Notes under the pieces: generated by a model
What the model was told of the DNA's origin: nothing
What the model saw: the letters and a program-made list of their open reading frames with translations, nothing else
Databases searched by the model: none
Shown: positions 41,969 through 50,654 of the stretch, one piece after another
Position numbering within the stretch: the first letter of the stretch is position 1
Layout of the letters: each line of letters starts with the position of its first letter
Translations under genes and position numbers: made by a program
Assembly: GCF_028307215.1 (NCBI RefSeq)
Contig: NZ_JAQMHV010000010.1
Location: 1 to 64,000 of the forward strand
Origin: Falsirhodobacter sp. 20TX0035
GTDB taxonomy: Bacteria; Pseudomonadota; Alphaproteobacteria; Rhodobacterales; Rhodobacteraceae
DNA length: 64,000 nucleotides
Reading direction: 5' to 3'

Positions 41969-44002
41969 TCACTCCTCGAAGGTCAGATGGATGTTGAGGT
42001 GGCGGTCCACCGCCGCGCGCGTGCCGTCCGGGATGGCGAAGGTCGTATCCTCCTGCGCGACGATGGCGGGACCGGCGAAGGTCGCGCCCGCGGCCAGGTC
42101 CGCGCGGTCGTAGAGCGGCACGTCGCGCCACCGGCCCATGTGCACGGGAACGAGGCGCGCGGGCGTGGCGGCGGCCGCAGTGCCCGCCTCGGCCGGGAAT
42201 TCCGGCTTCGGGCCAGCGCCGATGGCCGACAGGCGCAGGTTCACCACCTCGATCCGGCCCTGCGTGTCGTCGAAGTCGTAGATCCGGCGGTGGGTGGCGT
42301 GGAACGCTTCGGCCATGCGGGCGGGGGTGTCCAGCCATGCGGGCTGCAACTCCACCTCGATCTCGTAGCTTTGGCCGGCATAGCGCATGTCGGCCGAAAG
42401 GCGCAGGTCGGCCGGGCCGTGGTGGCCCTGCGCGGCCAGCCAGGCCCGACCTTCATCAGCCAGCGCGCGGAACGGCGCGGCCAGCGACACGCCCAGATCG
42501 GCAAAGACCGTGCGGATGAAGTCGCCCCGCAGGTCCGCCACCAGCCCGCCCAAGGCGGACACCACGCCCGGACGGCGCGGCGCGATCACGCGGGCCATCC
42601 CCAGTTCGCGCGCCAGGAACGCGCCCAGCATCGGACCGCCGCCCCCGAACGGCATCAGCGCGAAGTCCCGAAGGTCCACCCCCGCGCGCGAGGACAGCTT
42701 CTCCACCTCCACGAACATCTCGGAAATCGCGATGTCGAGGATGGCCTGCGCCGTATCTTCCAAGCTGCGGCCCAGGGTGGCGGCCAGCGCGCCCACGGCC
42801 TGACGGGCCAGATCCACATCCATCCGCAACTGGCCATAGGCCATCTGGCTGTGGCCCAGCCAGCCGCAAACGGCCAGCGCGTCCGTCACGGTGGCACGGT
42901 CGCCGCCCCGGCCATAGCAGGCGGGCCCGGGATTGGACCCCGCCGATTCCGGCCCCACCCGCAGCACGCCCTGCCCGTCCACGGTGGCGATGGATCCGCC
43001 CCCGATCCCGATCGAGCTGACGGACACCGAGGGGATGTGCAGCGGGAACTCCCCGATCCGTTCGTCCGTGCCGAACTGCACCTCCCCGTCCACGATCAGC
43101 GCGAAATCGGCCGAGGTGCCGCCGATGTCCAGCGTCAGGATGCGCCCCTCGCCAGCCTGCCGCGCCAGCCACGACGCGCCGATCACGCCCGAGGCCGTTC
43201 CCGACAGCAGCATCGACACGCAGTCGCGCCGCCCCTGCCCCGCCGTCATCAGCCCGCCGTTCGATTTCGTCAGCATGGCGCGGGCGGGCACGCCCTGATC
43301 GGCCAGCCGCCGTTCCAGCGCCGCCAGATAACCGGACACGCGGGGATGCACATAGCCGTTCAGGATCGCGGTGGAGGTGCGTTCGTATTCGCGGATCACC
43401 GGCCACACCTCGGACGAGGTGAAGACGAAAAGGTCGGGGGCCAGCGTTTCGACCTGCGCCTTCACCGCCGCCTCCTGCCGGCCGTCGCGCCAGGAATGCA
43501 GCAGCGCCACGATCACGCCCGCGGCGCCCGCCGCCCGCGCGCGGTCCACGGCGAAGGCGATGGCCTGCGGATCGGGGGCCGTCGTTTCACGCCCGTCCGC
43601 GCGCAGGCGGGCGGGAATGCCGAAGATCATGTCGCGGGGGATCAGCGGGTCGGGCCGGTGGCAGAACAGCGAATACATGTCGGGCATCCGCAGGCGGGCC
43701 AGTTCGACCACATCCTCGAACCCCGCATTGGTGATCAGCGCCAGCGTCGCGCCCTTGCGCTGGATGATGGTGTTGATGCCCACCGTGGTCCCGTGCACGA
43801 AGCGCGACACAGCGGCGGGGTCCAGCCCCTCCCGCTCGGCCAGAAGGCGCAGGCCTTCCAGAAGTTCGGCGCCGGGATCGTCCGGCGTCGTCAGCACCTT
43901 CAACGAGGCGACGCGGCCCGACCGCGCCTCCAGTGCGCAGAAGTCCATGAAGGTCCCGCCGATGTCGACACCGATCTTCCAGTCCGCCGTGTTCCCGTCC
44001 AT
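41969..44002 (-). CDS. hyuA: Hydantoinase A/oxoprolinase family protein
   Basis: 677-residue ATP-binding subunit with an actin-like fold. The N-terminal phosphate loop is GVDIGGTFMDF, the second TLDIGGTSADFALI, and GIGGGSIATVDGQGVLRVGP completes the site. It is the first gene of a seven-gene minus-strand operon running to 34261. The LysR palindrome at 44079-44093 is 77 bp upstream. It works with the HyuB encoded next. Confidence 0.93.
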   Translation of the reverse strand: MDGNTADWKIGVDIGGTFMDFCALEARSGRVASLKVLTTPDDPGAELLEGLRLLAEREGLDPAAVSRFVHGTTVGINTIIQRKGATLALITNAGFEDVVELARLRMPDMYSLFCHRPDPLIPRDMIFGIPARLRADGRETTAPDPQAIAFAVDRARAAGAAGVIVALLHSWRDGRQEAAVKAQVETLAPDLFVFTSSEVWPVIREYERTSTAILNGYVHPRVSGYLAALERRLADQGVPARAMLTKSNGGLMTAGQGRRDCVSMLLSGTASGVIGASWLARQAGEGRILTLDIGGTSADFALIVDGEVQFGTDERIGEFPLHIPSVSVSSIGIGGGSIATVDGQGVLRVGPESAGSNPGPACYGRGGDRATVTDALAVCGWLGHSQMAYGQLRMDVDLARQAVGALAATLGRSLEDTAQAILDIAISEMFVEVEKLSSRAGVDLRDFALMPFGGGGPMLGAFLARELGMARVIAPRRPGVVSALGGLVADLRGDFIRTVFADLGVSLAAPFRALADEGRAWLAAQGHHGPADLRLSADMRYAGQSYEIEVELQPAWLDTPARMAEAFHATHRRIYDFDDTQGRIEVVNLRLSAIGAGPKPEFPAEAGTAAAATPARLVPVHMGRWRDVPLYDRADLAAGATFAGPAIVAQEDTTFAIPDGTRAAVDRHLNIHLTFEE

Positions 44003-44076
44003 GTCATCCTCGCCTGTGTCCTGAGCCGAGGAAACCAGAGGGCGGCGCCCGCGTCCAAGACGCAGGTCGGGGCGGG

Positions 44077-44964
44077 CTATAAGTCGGACTTATGCCATGC
44101 GGCGCGGATGTGGTCGCGCATCACGTCCTCGGCCCGCGACAGGCTGCGGTTCTGCACGGTCAGCAGCGACAGGGGCAAGGTCGGCCCGTCGCGCAGCGGG
44201 CGGACATGCAGACCCGCGAACTGCGTCCAGGGCAGCAGCGAATCCACCACCGCCACACCCAGGCCCGCCTGCACGAAGCCGACGGCGGTGATGGAGAGGT
44301 CGATCTCCAGCATCGGTTCGAAGCGCAGGCCCTGCCGGCGGGCGGTGGCCGACAGTTCCGCATGCGGCCGCGTCGCGTTGCGATAGGAGATCAGGGGCAC
44401 CCCCGCCAGATCGGCCAGCGACAGGCTGTCCGCCGCCGCCAGCGCATGACCCGCCGGAAGAAGGCAGGAAAAGCCGGTGGTGCCCAGCCGTTCCGTCACG
44501 ATGTCGGGCGGCAGATCGTCGTCCAGCGCCAGCGCCATAGCCGCGTCCCCGGCCCGCAGCATCCCGATCAGGGCCAGCAGGGGCGCCACATGGGACCGCA
44601 GCAGCACGTCCGGATGGGCGGCGCGGTAGCTGGCCAGCACGCCGGGAAGAAACGACATGGCCGGCGGGGGGGAGGTCGCGATCCGCACCAGACCCGCCCG
44701 TCCCAGGCGCAGATCCGCCGTCTTGCGGCGCAGCCCTTCCAGACCGTTGAACAGCGTTTCCGCCTCGCCATGCAGTTCCAGCGCCTCGGGCGTGGGGTGA
44801 AGGCGGCCCTTTTCGCGGGTGAACAGCGCAAAGCCCAGTTCATCCTCGGCGTGCAGCAGGATCTGGGACAAAGCGGGCTGCGAGATGTTGAGCATCCGCG
44901 CCGCCGCCGTGATGGACCCGGCGCGCATCACGGCCACGAAAACCTCAAGCTGTCTGGCGCGCAT
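44077..44964 (-). CDS. LysR-family transcriptional regulator
   Basis: 295 residues. The N-terminal HTH is RQLEVFVAVMRAGSITAAAR then LNISQPALSQILLHAEDELG, followed by the periplasmic-binding-like effector domain. It lies between the hyuA operon (downstream, same strand, 74-bp gap) and the divergent DadA-like gene. The palindromes at 44079 and 44975 make both units probable targets. The effector is likely the substrate or an early product of the amine dehydrogenase. Confidence 0.92.
   Translation of the reverse strand: MRARQLEVFVAVMRAGSITAAARMLNISQPALSQILLHAEDELGFALFTREKGRLHPTPEALELHGEAETLFNGLEGLRRKTADLRLGRAGLVRIATSPPPAMSFLPGVLASYRAAHPDVLLRSHVAPLLALIGMLRAGDAAMALALDDDLPPDIVTERLGTTGFSCLLPAGHALAAADSLSLADLAGVPLISYRNATRPHAELSATARRQGLRFEPMLEIDLSITAVGFVQAGLGVAVVDSLLPWTQFAGLHVRPLRDGPTLPLSLLTVQNRSLSRAEDVMRDHIRAAWHKSDL
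44079..44093. promoter_or_regulatory. Perfect 15-bp palindrome upstream of hyuA, LysR operator copy 1
   Basis: ATAAGTC-G-GACTTAT is a perfect inverted repeat around one base, with the T-N11-A form recognised by LysR-type regulators. It lies in the last codons of the lysR gene and 77 bp before hyuA. A 13/15 match occurs upstream of lysR itself. Confidence 0.6.
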
Positions 44965-44974
44965 GGGACCCCCT

Positions 44975-44989
44975 ATAGGCCGGACTTAT
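44975..44989. promoter_or_regulatory. LysR operator copy 2 in the lysR/DadA-like divergent region
   Basis: ATAGGCCGGACTTAT matches the hyuA-upstream palindrome at 13 of 15 positions and keeps the T-N11-A ends. It sits 11 bp upstream of the lysR start in the 102-bp divergent region, placed for autoregulation and control of the plus-strand oxidoreductase gene. Confidence 0.55.
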
Positions 44990-45066
44990 GACATCCCGCA
45001 TTTCCGGTCTTTGACGCAGCGCCTGTCAAGACGCTTGATGGACCGGTGCGAAACGGGAGGCGGACC

Positions 45067-46173
45067 ATGTCGGTGATCGTTCTGGGCGGCGGGCTGATGG
45101 GCACCGCCACGGCCTTCTTCCTGGCCCGGCGGGGCGTGGCCGTCACGTTGGTGGAACGCGGGCGCGTTGGCGCGGGCGCCACCGTCGCGTCGTTCGGGAA
45201 CGTGCGGCGCAGCGGGCGGCACCTGTCGCAGCTGCCGCTGGCCCGCCGCTCGCTGACCCTGTGGAACGAGGCGGCACGCCTTCTGGACCGGGATGTGGAA
45301 TTCCGCGCCACCGGCCATCTGCGCCTGATCTTCGACGCGGACGGGCTGGCCCTGATGCGCGACTACGCCCGGGCCGCCCGCCCCGCCGGGCTGGAGTTGG
45401 AGGAGCTGTCCCCCGCCGACCTGCGCCGCCGTTTTCCGGGCCTTGGCCCCGACGCCATCGGCGCGTCGCTGTCGCCCGAGGACGGGTCCGGCAATCCGCG
45501 CCTGATCGGTCCGGCCTTTGCCGCGGCGGCGGCCCGCCTTGGGGCGCAGGTCGTGGACGACGCCGGCAGCGTGCAGGTGCGCCGGACGAGTGCCGGGTTC
45601 GAGGTGGTGACGGCCCGGGGCACCTTCACCGCTGACCGGCTGGTGAACTGCACCGGCGCGCGGGGCGGCGATCTGGCGGCGCAGTTCGACGAACCCGTTC
45701 CCATCCGCATCCTTGGCCCCCAGATGGGCGTGACGGAGCCTCTGCCCCATCGCATCCTTCCTGTGGTGGGCGTCTGGGACGCGGCGCACGGCGCCTATCT
45801 GCGGCAGGTGGAACGCGGCAACGTGGTCTTCGGCGGCGCGGTGGACCGGACGGAGGTGGATCCCGCCACCGGCCACGCGCATGTGGATCCGGCCCACCTG
45901 CCCCACCAGTTGCGCGCCGTGGTCCGTCTGGTTCCCGCGCTGCGCCACGTCGCGGTGATCCGCCAGTGGTCGGGGGCGGAAGGCTATGTGGCGGACGGGT
46001 TGCCCGTCATGGGCCCCTCCCTCACCACGCCGGGTCTGTTCCACGCCTTCGGCTTTTGCGGCCACGGGTTCCAGCTGGGGCCGGGCGTGGGGGATGCAAT
46101 GGCCGAACTGGTGGCCACCGGGCGCTGCGACACGCCGCTGGACGCGATGCACGTCGCGCGGTTCGCCGCATGA
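45067..46173 (+). CDS. DadA-like FAD oxidoreductase, probable beta subunit of the amine dehydrogenase
   Basis: 368-residue D-amino-acid-oxidase-fold flavoprotein. The FAD motif is VIVLGGGLMGTATAFFLARR, then GAGATVASFGNVRRSG, and the C-terminal FCGHGFQLGPGVGDAMAEL. This is the HcnC/OoxB-type subunit that normally accompanies the [2Fe-2S] and FAD/BFD subunits encoded on the other side of lysR. A GGGAGG ribosome site fixes ATG 45067. The likely reaction is oxidation of an imino or N-substituted amino acid. Confidence 0.85.
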   Translation: MSVIVLGGGLMGTATAFFLARRGVAVTLVERGRVGAGATVASFGNVRRSGRHLSQLPLARRSLTLWNEAARLLDRDVEFRATGHLRLIFDADGLALMRDYARAARPAGLELEELSPADLRRRFPGLGPDAIGASLSPEDGSGNPRLIGPAFAAAAARLGAQVVDDAGSVQVRRTSAGFEVVTARGTFTADRLVNCTGARGGDLAAQFDEPVPIRILGPQMGVTEPLPHRILPVVGVWDAAHGAYLRQVERGNVVFGGAVDRTEVDPATGHAHVDPAHLPHQLRAVVRLVPALRHVAVIRQWSGAEGYVADGLPVMGPSLTTPGLFHAFGFCGHGFQLGPGVGDAMAELVATGRCDTPLDAMHVARFAA

Positions 46174-46175
46174 GG

Positions 46176-47501
46176 TCAGAATTTCGCGACCTTCCCCCAC
46201 TGGCTGCCCCGGAACCGGTTCAGCCGGTACTGCACCACCTCGGTGATGGGGTCGCGGCCCAGCAGCAGATCGGCCACCAGGTGCCCCACTCCCGGGCCGA
46301 TGCCGAAGCCGTGGCCCGACAGGCCCGCCGCCAGCACCAGCCCCGGAACGCCCACATCCGCGTCGATCACCGGCACCCCATCGGGCGTGCTGTCGATGAA
46401 CCCGGCCCAACTGGCCTGCACCGGAATGCCGCGCAAGGCGGGCAGCAGCGCCCGCGCCCGTGCCAGCGTTTCCCGGATCAGGGGGACAGACGGCGCGGGA
46501 TCCAGCACGCGCATCCGCTCCATCGGGGTTTCGCGGTCAGTGGCCCAGATGGCCCGCGTCTCAAACCCCGAGGTCCAGCCCTGCGTCCAGCCGGGGCGCA
46601 ACGACCGCCAGCGCTTGGCGAACATCGGCAGGAAGTGCCGGGCCCCGCGCACGATGCCCGGCGTCAGATCGACGCTGCCCCGGCCCGAGATGGCCAGCGT
46701 GTGCCCCCCGTCCCCGCGCCGCGTGACGGACACGCCCTTGGTGTGCAGGGCGTCGGGCAAGCCTTCCGCTCCCGGCATCACCGACAGGATGGAGCTGCGG
46801 ACCGAGGCCTGGGGGAAGGCGATCCCCAGCTGGTGCAGGAAGCTGCCCGCCCAGGCGCCCCCCGCCACCACGACATGGCCCGTGCGGATCGTGCCACGTT
46901 CGGTGATGACGCCGCTGACCCGGCCGCCCGCGCGTTCGATCCCGCGCGCGGCGCAGCCCTGGATCACGTGGCCGCCATGCTTGACCACGCCCTGCGCGAT
47001 CAGGGGGGCGGCGCGGGCCGGATCGGCGATCCCGTCGCTGACCGACCACACCCCGCCCTGCCAGGACCGTCCGGTGGCGCGCGCCCGCTCCGCCGTCTCG
47101 GCCGCGGTCAGCATGCGGGTGTCCACGCCCTCGCCGCGCGCGAAGCGGCCCCAGGCCGCCCAACCTTCCAGTTCCGCCGCATCGTCCGACAGATACAGCA
47201 GGCCGCAGCGCCGAAAGCCGATGTCGGGGCCAAGGTCGGCCATCATCTCCTCCCACAGGGCAAGGCTGCGGGTGGACAAGGGCAGTTCGCGCGCGTCGCG
47301 GTTCTGCTGGCGGCACCAGCCCCAGTTGCGGCTGGACTGTTCGGCCCCCACGCGCCCCTTTTCCAGCAGCACGACCTTCTGCCCCGCCCGCGCCAGCCAA
47401 TAGGCGGCGCTGACGCCGACGATGCCGCCGCCGATGACGACGCAGTCGGCCTCGGCCGGCAGGATGGGATCGGTGGCGATGGAAAGAAGGGGTGCGGGCA
47501 T
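46176..47501 (-). CDS. FAD-dependent amine oxidoreductase (PuuB/DadA-like)
   Basis: 441 residues. The N-terminal FAD motif is CVVIGGGIVGVSAAYWLARA, and SSRNWGWCRQQNRDARELPL is a hallmark of a PuuB-like subgroup. The terminal GLSGHGFGIGPGVGHLVADL completes the FAD fold. ATG 47501 is preceded by GGAGGATGAC. It is divergent from the Lrp-type gene with a 32-bp inverted repeat between them, so probably under its control. It is convergent with the DadA-like gene, 2 bp apart. Confidence 0.87.
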   Translation of the reverse strand: MPAPLLSIATDPILPAEADCVVIGGGIVGVSAAYWLARAGQKVVLLEKGRVGAEQSSRNWGWCRQQNRDARELPLSTRSLALWEEMMADLGPDIGFRRCGLLYLSDDAAELEGWAAWGRFARGEGVDTRMLTAAETAERARATGRSWQGGVWSVSDGIADPARAAPLIAQGVVKHGGHVIQGCAARGIERAGGRVSGVITERGTIRTGHVVVAGGAWAGSFLHQLGIAFPQASVRSSILSVMPGAEGLPDALHTKGVSVTRRGDGGHTLAISGRGSVDLTPGIVRGARHFLPMFAKRWRSLRPGWTQGWTSGFETRAIWATDRETPMERMRVLDPAPSVPLIRETLARARALLPALRGIPVQASWAGFIDSTPDGVPVIDADVGVPGLVLAAGLSGHGFGIGPGVGHLVADLLLGRDPITEVVQYRLNRFRGSQWGKVAKF

Positions 47502-47551
47502 GTCATCCTCCGGGTCGTTCGGGAACAGGTTAGGGCGGGACCGCCGGTGGC

Positions 47552-47583
47552 ATCTGCCGCATCGGGGGCAAGGTGCGGCAGAT
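47552..47583. promoter_or_regulatory. 32-bp inverted repeat, candidate Lrp-type operator
   Basis: ATCTGCCGCA (47552-47561) and TGCGGCAGAT (47574-47583) form a perfect 10-bp inverted repeat with a 12-bp spacer in the 155-bp region between the divergent oxidoreductase and Lrp/AsnC-type genes. The TGCSGCA core recurs upstream of the GNAT-aminotransferase genes (57394-57463). Confidence 0.6.
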
Positions 47584-47656
47584 CCTGTCGAAAAGGTCAG
47601 GCTTGGCAGACGCTTGAAGTTCCACGACAAGGGGAAGGCCCACAAGGAGGGACAAG

Positions 47657-48151
47657 ATGACCATGCGCCTGAAACTCGACCGCATCGACGTGAAGATCCT
47701 GGCCGAACTTCAGCGCAACGGCCGGATCACCAACGTGGAACTGGCCGATCTGGTGGCACTGTCCCCGTCCCCCTGCCTGATGCGGGTGAAGAAGCTGCAG
47801 CAGGCGGGCTACATCATCGGCTATTCCGCGCAGATCGACGTGGCCAAGCTGGGCGAGACGCTGACCGTTTTTACGGAATTCACCCTGAAGAACCACCGCC
47901 AGATCGACTTTTCCCGCTTTCAGGAGGCGTTGGAGAAGATCGACAGCTGCATCGAATGCCACCTCGTATCGGGGGGCTACGACTATCTGGTGAAGTTCGT
48001 GACGGCGGGCATCGTCGATTACCAGAACATCATCGAGGCGCTGATCGACCGCGACGTGGGCATCGACAAGTATTTCAGCTTCGTCGTGATCAAGACGCCC
48101 TTCGTGAAGAACCAGATCCCCCTGACCCGCCTGTTCGCCGACCGCGTCTAG
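47657..48151 (+). CDS. Lrp/AsnC-family transcriptional regulator
   Basis: 164 residues. The N-terminal HTH is LDRIDVKILAELQRNGRITN, then ELADLVALSPSPCLMRVKKL, followed by the RAM effector domain (CHLVSGGYDYLVKFVTAGIV). The family senses amino acids and related amines. An AGGAGGGACAAG ribosome site precedes the start; MR at 47663 is an alternative. The stop overlaps that of the convergent ABC ATPase in CTAG. It is the most likely regulator of the 46-62 kb cluster. Confidence 0.92.
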   Translation: MTMRLKLDRIDVKILAELQRNGRITNVELADLVALSPSPCLMRVKKLQQAGYIIGYSAQIDVAKLGETLTVFTEFTLKNHRQIDFSRFQEALEKIDSCIECHLVSGGYDYLVKFVTAGIVDYQNIIEALIDRDVGIDKYFSFVVIKTPFVKNQIPLTRLFADRV

Positions 48152-49809
48152 CGGCGGGCGAACAGGGCGATCAGCTCGGGATCCTGTTCCAGCCCCTTCA
48201 GCCACCCGGTGTCCAGCTTCGGGATGGAGGAGATGAGGAGCCGTGAATAGGGATGCACCGCTTCGGCCGACATGCGGGCGGCGGGCAGCGCTTCCACCAC
48301 GCGGCCCTTCAGCATCACCAGCACGTCGTCGCAGATCGCCTCCACCGTGGACAGGTCGTGGCTGATGAACATGTAGGACAGGTTCAGCTCGCGCTGCAAC
48401 TCCTTCAGCAGATCAAGGATGGCCGCCGCCACCACCGTGTCCAGCGCCGAGGTGATCTCGTCGCACAGGATCAGTTCGGGGTCCGCGGCCAGCGCCCGGG
48501 CCAGGTTCACCCGCTGCTTCTGCCCGCCCGAAAGCTCCGACGGCAGGCGGTGGCGCAGGGCGTTCGGCAGGTGCACCATGTCCAGAAGCTGCGCCACGCG
48601 CGCGGCCCGCTTCGCGCCCTTCATCCCGTGATAGAAGGTCAGGGGGCGGCCAAGGATCGTCTCGATCGACTGGGCGGGGTTCAGGGCGGTGTCGGCCAGC
48701 TGGAACACGATCTGGGCGCGGCGCAACTGGTCCTTGCTGCGCTGGGCCAGATCCGGCTTCAGCTCTGCCCCGTCCAACTGGATGTTGCCGCGATAGGCCG
48801 GCAGGATGCCCGCGATGGCACGGGCCAGCGTGGACTTGCCCGACCCGGATTCCCCGATCACGCCCAGATTGCGGCCGCGTTCCAGCCGGAAGCTGACGTT
48901 CTGCAGGATCTTCGCCGCGGGCTCGCCATTCCGGATCGCGCCATAGCCGGCGCAAAGGTTGTCGACCTGAAGGATGGGCCGCGCCTGCGCGCCGGTTTTC
49001 GGCGCCGCCACATGGGGCACGGGTTCGAACGCGTCCAGCAGCTGGCGGGTGTAGGCGTGGGCGGGCGCGGTCAGGATCTGCTCGGTGGTCCCCTCCTCCT
49101 GCACGACGCCGCCGCGCAGGACGATGATGCGGTCGGCGATCTGGGCCACCACGGCCAGATCGTGGCTCACATAGACCCCGGCCATGTTGCCCTGCCCCAT
49201 GACGGACCGGAAGGCGCGCAGCACCTCGATCTGGGTGGTTACGTCCAGCGCGGTCGTGGGTTCGTCGAAGATCACCAGCTGCGGATCACCAATCAGCGCC
49301 ATCGCCGCCGACAGGCGCTGCAACTGCCCGCCCGACACCTGATGGGGATAGCGGCTGCCGATCGTGTCGGGATCCGGCAGGGCCAACGCGCGGAACAGCT
49401 CGCGCGCCTTCGCTTCGGCCTTGGCGCGGGGCATGAGGTTGTGGATCGACGTGATCTCCACCACTTGGTCCATGATGCGCTTGGACGGGTTGAAGGCGGC
49501 GGCGGCGGACTGGGGGATGTAGGACACCTCGGTCCCGCGCAGGGCGGCGCGCTGGCGTTCGGTCATGCCCGTCACGTCGTGCCGGCCCAGCCGGATCGTG
49601 CCGCCGTGGATCGCGCAGCCGGGCCGCGCGTGGCCCATCAGCGACAGCGCGATCGTGGTCTTGCCCGATCCGGATTCGCCGATCAGGGCCACGATCTCGC
49701 CCGGGGCGATGTCGAAGGACACGCCCTTGATGATCTCCACCTTCCGGCCGGAATCGGTGGTCGCGCCGATGCGCAGGTCGCGGACACAGACGAGGGGTTC
49801 GGTCATCAT
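48148..49809 (-). CDS. Oligopeptide-type ABC transporter, fused double ATPase
   Basis: 553 residues with two nucleotide-binding domains. Domain 1 has GESGSGKTTIALSL, QVSGGQLQRLSAAMA and DEPTTALD. Domain 2 has GESGSGKSTLARAI, ELSGGQKQRVNLARA and DEITSALD. It drives the second Dpp-type importer of the window. The start overlaps the permease stop (ATGA), and a second ATG is one codon on. Last gene of a long minus-strand operon beginning near 58.9 kb. Confidence 0.93.
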   Translation of the reverse strand: MMTEPLVCVRDLRIGATTDSGRKVEIIKGVSFDIAPGEIVALIGESGSGKTTIALSLMGHARPGCAIHGGTIRLGRHDVTGMTERQRAALRGTEVSYIPQSAAAAFNPSKRIMDQVVEITSIHNLMPRAKAEAKARELFRALALPDPDTIGSRYPHQVSGGQLQRLSAAMALIGDPQLVIFDEPTTALDVTTQIEVLRAFRSVMGQGNMAGVYVSHDLAVVAQIADRIIVLRGGVVQEEGTTEQILTAPAHAYTRQLLDAFEPVPHVAAPKTGAQARPILQVDNLCAGYGAIRNGEPAAKILQNVSFRLERGRNLGVIGESGSGKSTLARAIAGILPAYRGNIQLDGAELKPDLAQRSKDQLRRAQIVFQLADTALNPAQSIETILGRPLTFYHGMKGAKRAARVAQLLDMVHLPNALRHRLPSELSGGQKQRVNLARALAADPELILCDEITSALDTVVAAAILDLLKELQRELNLSYMFISHDLSTVEAICDDVLVMLKGRVVEALPAARMSAEAVHPYSRLLISSIPKLDTGWLKGLEQDPELIALFARR

Positions 49810-50654
49810 GCGCTCCGGTCTCTGATGCGGGTGGGCAGGTTGTCGATGAACATGTTCACCGAGATCGTGAGCGAGGCGATGGCGATGGACGGGAAGACGA
49901 CCGCGGGCGCGCCAAGGCTCAGCCCCTCGATGTTCTCGCGCACCAGCGCACCCCAGTCGGCGTTGGGGGGCTGCACGCCTAGGCCGAGGAAGGACAGGCC
50001 CGACAGCACAAGGACGATGAACACGAAGCGCAGCCCCAGATCGGCCAGAACGGGGCCGAGGATGTTGGGGAAAATCTCGCGCAGGATCAGGTGGGCGAAG
50101 CCTTCGCCGCGGGCGCGGGCCACGGTGACGAAGTCCATCGTGTTCACGTTCACCGCCAGCGCACGAGCGAAGCGGTAGGCCCCCGGCAGGTAGATCGCGG
50201 CCAGCGTCAGGATCAGCACCGGGATGGACGACCCGACCGCGGCCACCACGACCAGCCCGAACAGAAGCGACGGGATGCCGTTGAACGCGTCCAGCAGCCG
50301 CGACAGCAGCGTGTCGAACCAGCCGCCCATCACGCCCGCAATCATGCCCAGCAGCACCCCGCCGGCGCAGGCCAGCGTCACCGCGGCCAGCGCGATCCCA
50401 ACGGTGTAGCGCGCGCCCATGATCACCCGCGACAGGATGTCCCGGCCCAGATAATCGGTGCCCATCCAGAACTTCTGGCTGACGGGGCCGAAATAGTCGA
50501 AATCGACCATCTCCCCCGTGGGATAGGGGGTGATCCACGGGCCGATGATCGCGATCACGGCCCAGAACAGGATGACGGCCAGGCCGATCCGGCCCACCCA
50601 GTTGAAGGAATAGCCCAGCCGCGCCGGGGTCGGAAGGCGAAGGGACATAGACAT
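49806..50654 (-). CDS. ABC transporter permease (DppC/OppC type)
   Basis: 282 residues with about six helices. After helix 1 comes the DppC linker (FDYFGPVSQKFWMGTDYLGR), and the EAA loop reads DFVTVARARGEGFAHLILRE then IFPNILGPVLADLGL. It overlaps its neighbours (TGATG upstream, ATGA downstream). ATG 50648 is an alternative start. It pairs with the permease encoded at 50654-51613. Confidence 0.92.
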   Translation of the reverse strand: MSMSLRLPTPARLGYSFNWVGRIGLAVILFWAVIAIIGPWITPYPTGEMVDFDYFGPVSQKFWMGTDYLGRDILSRVIMGARYTVGIALAAVTLACAGGVLLGMIAGVMGGWFDTLLSRLLDAFNGIPSLLFGLVVVAAVGSSIPVLILTLAAIYLPGAYRFARALAVNVNTMDFVTVARARGEGFAHLILREIFPNILGPVLADLGLRFVFIVLVLSGLSFLGLGVQPPNADWGALVRENIEGLSLGAPAVVFPSIAIASLTISVNMFIDNLPTRIRDRSA

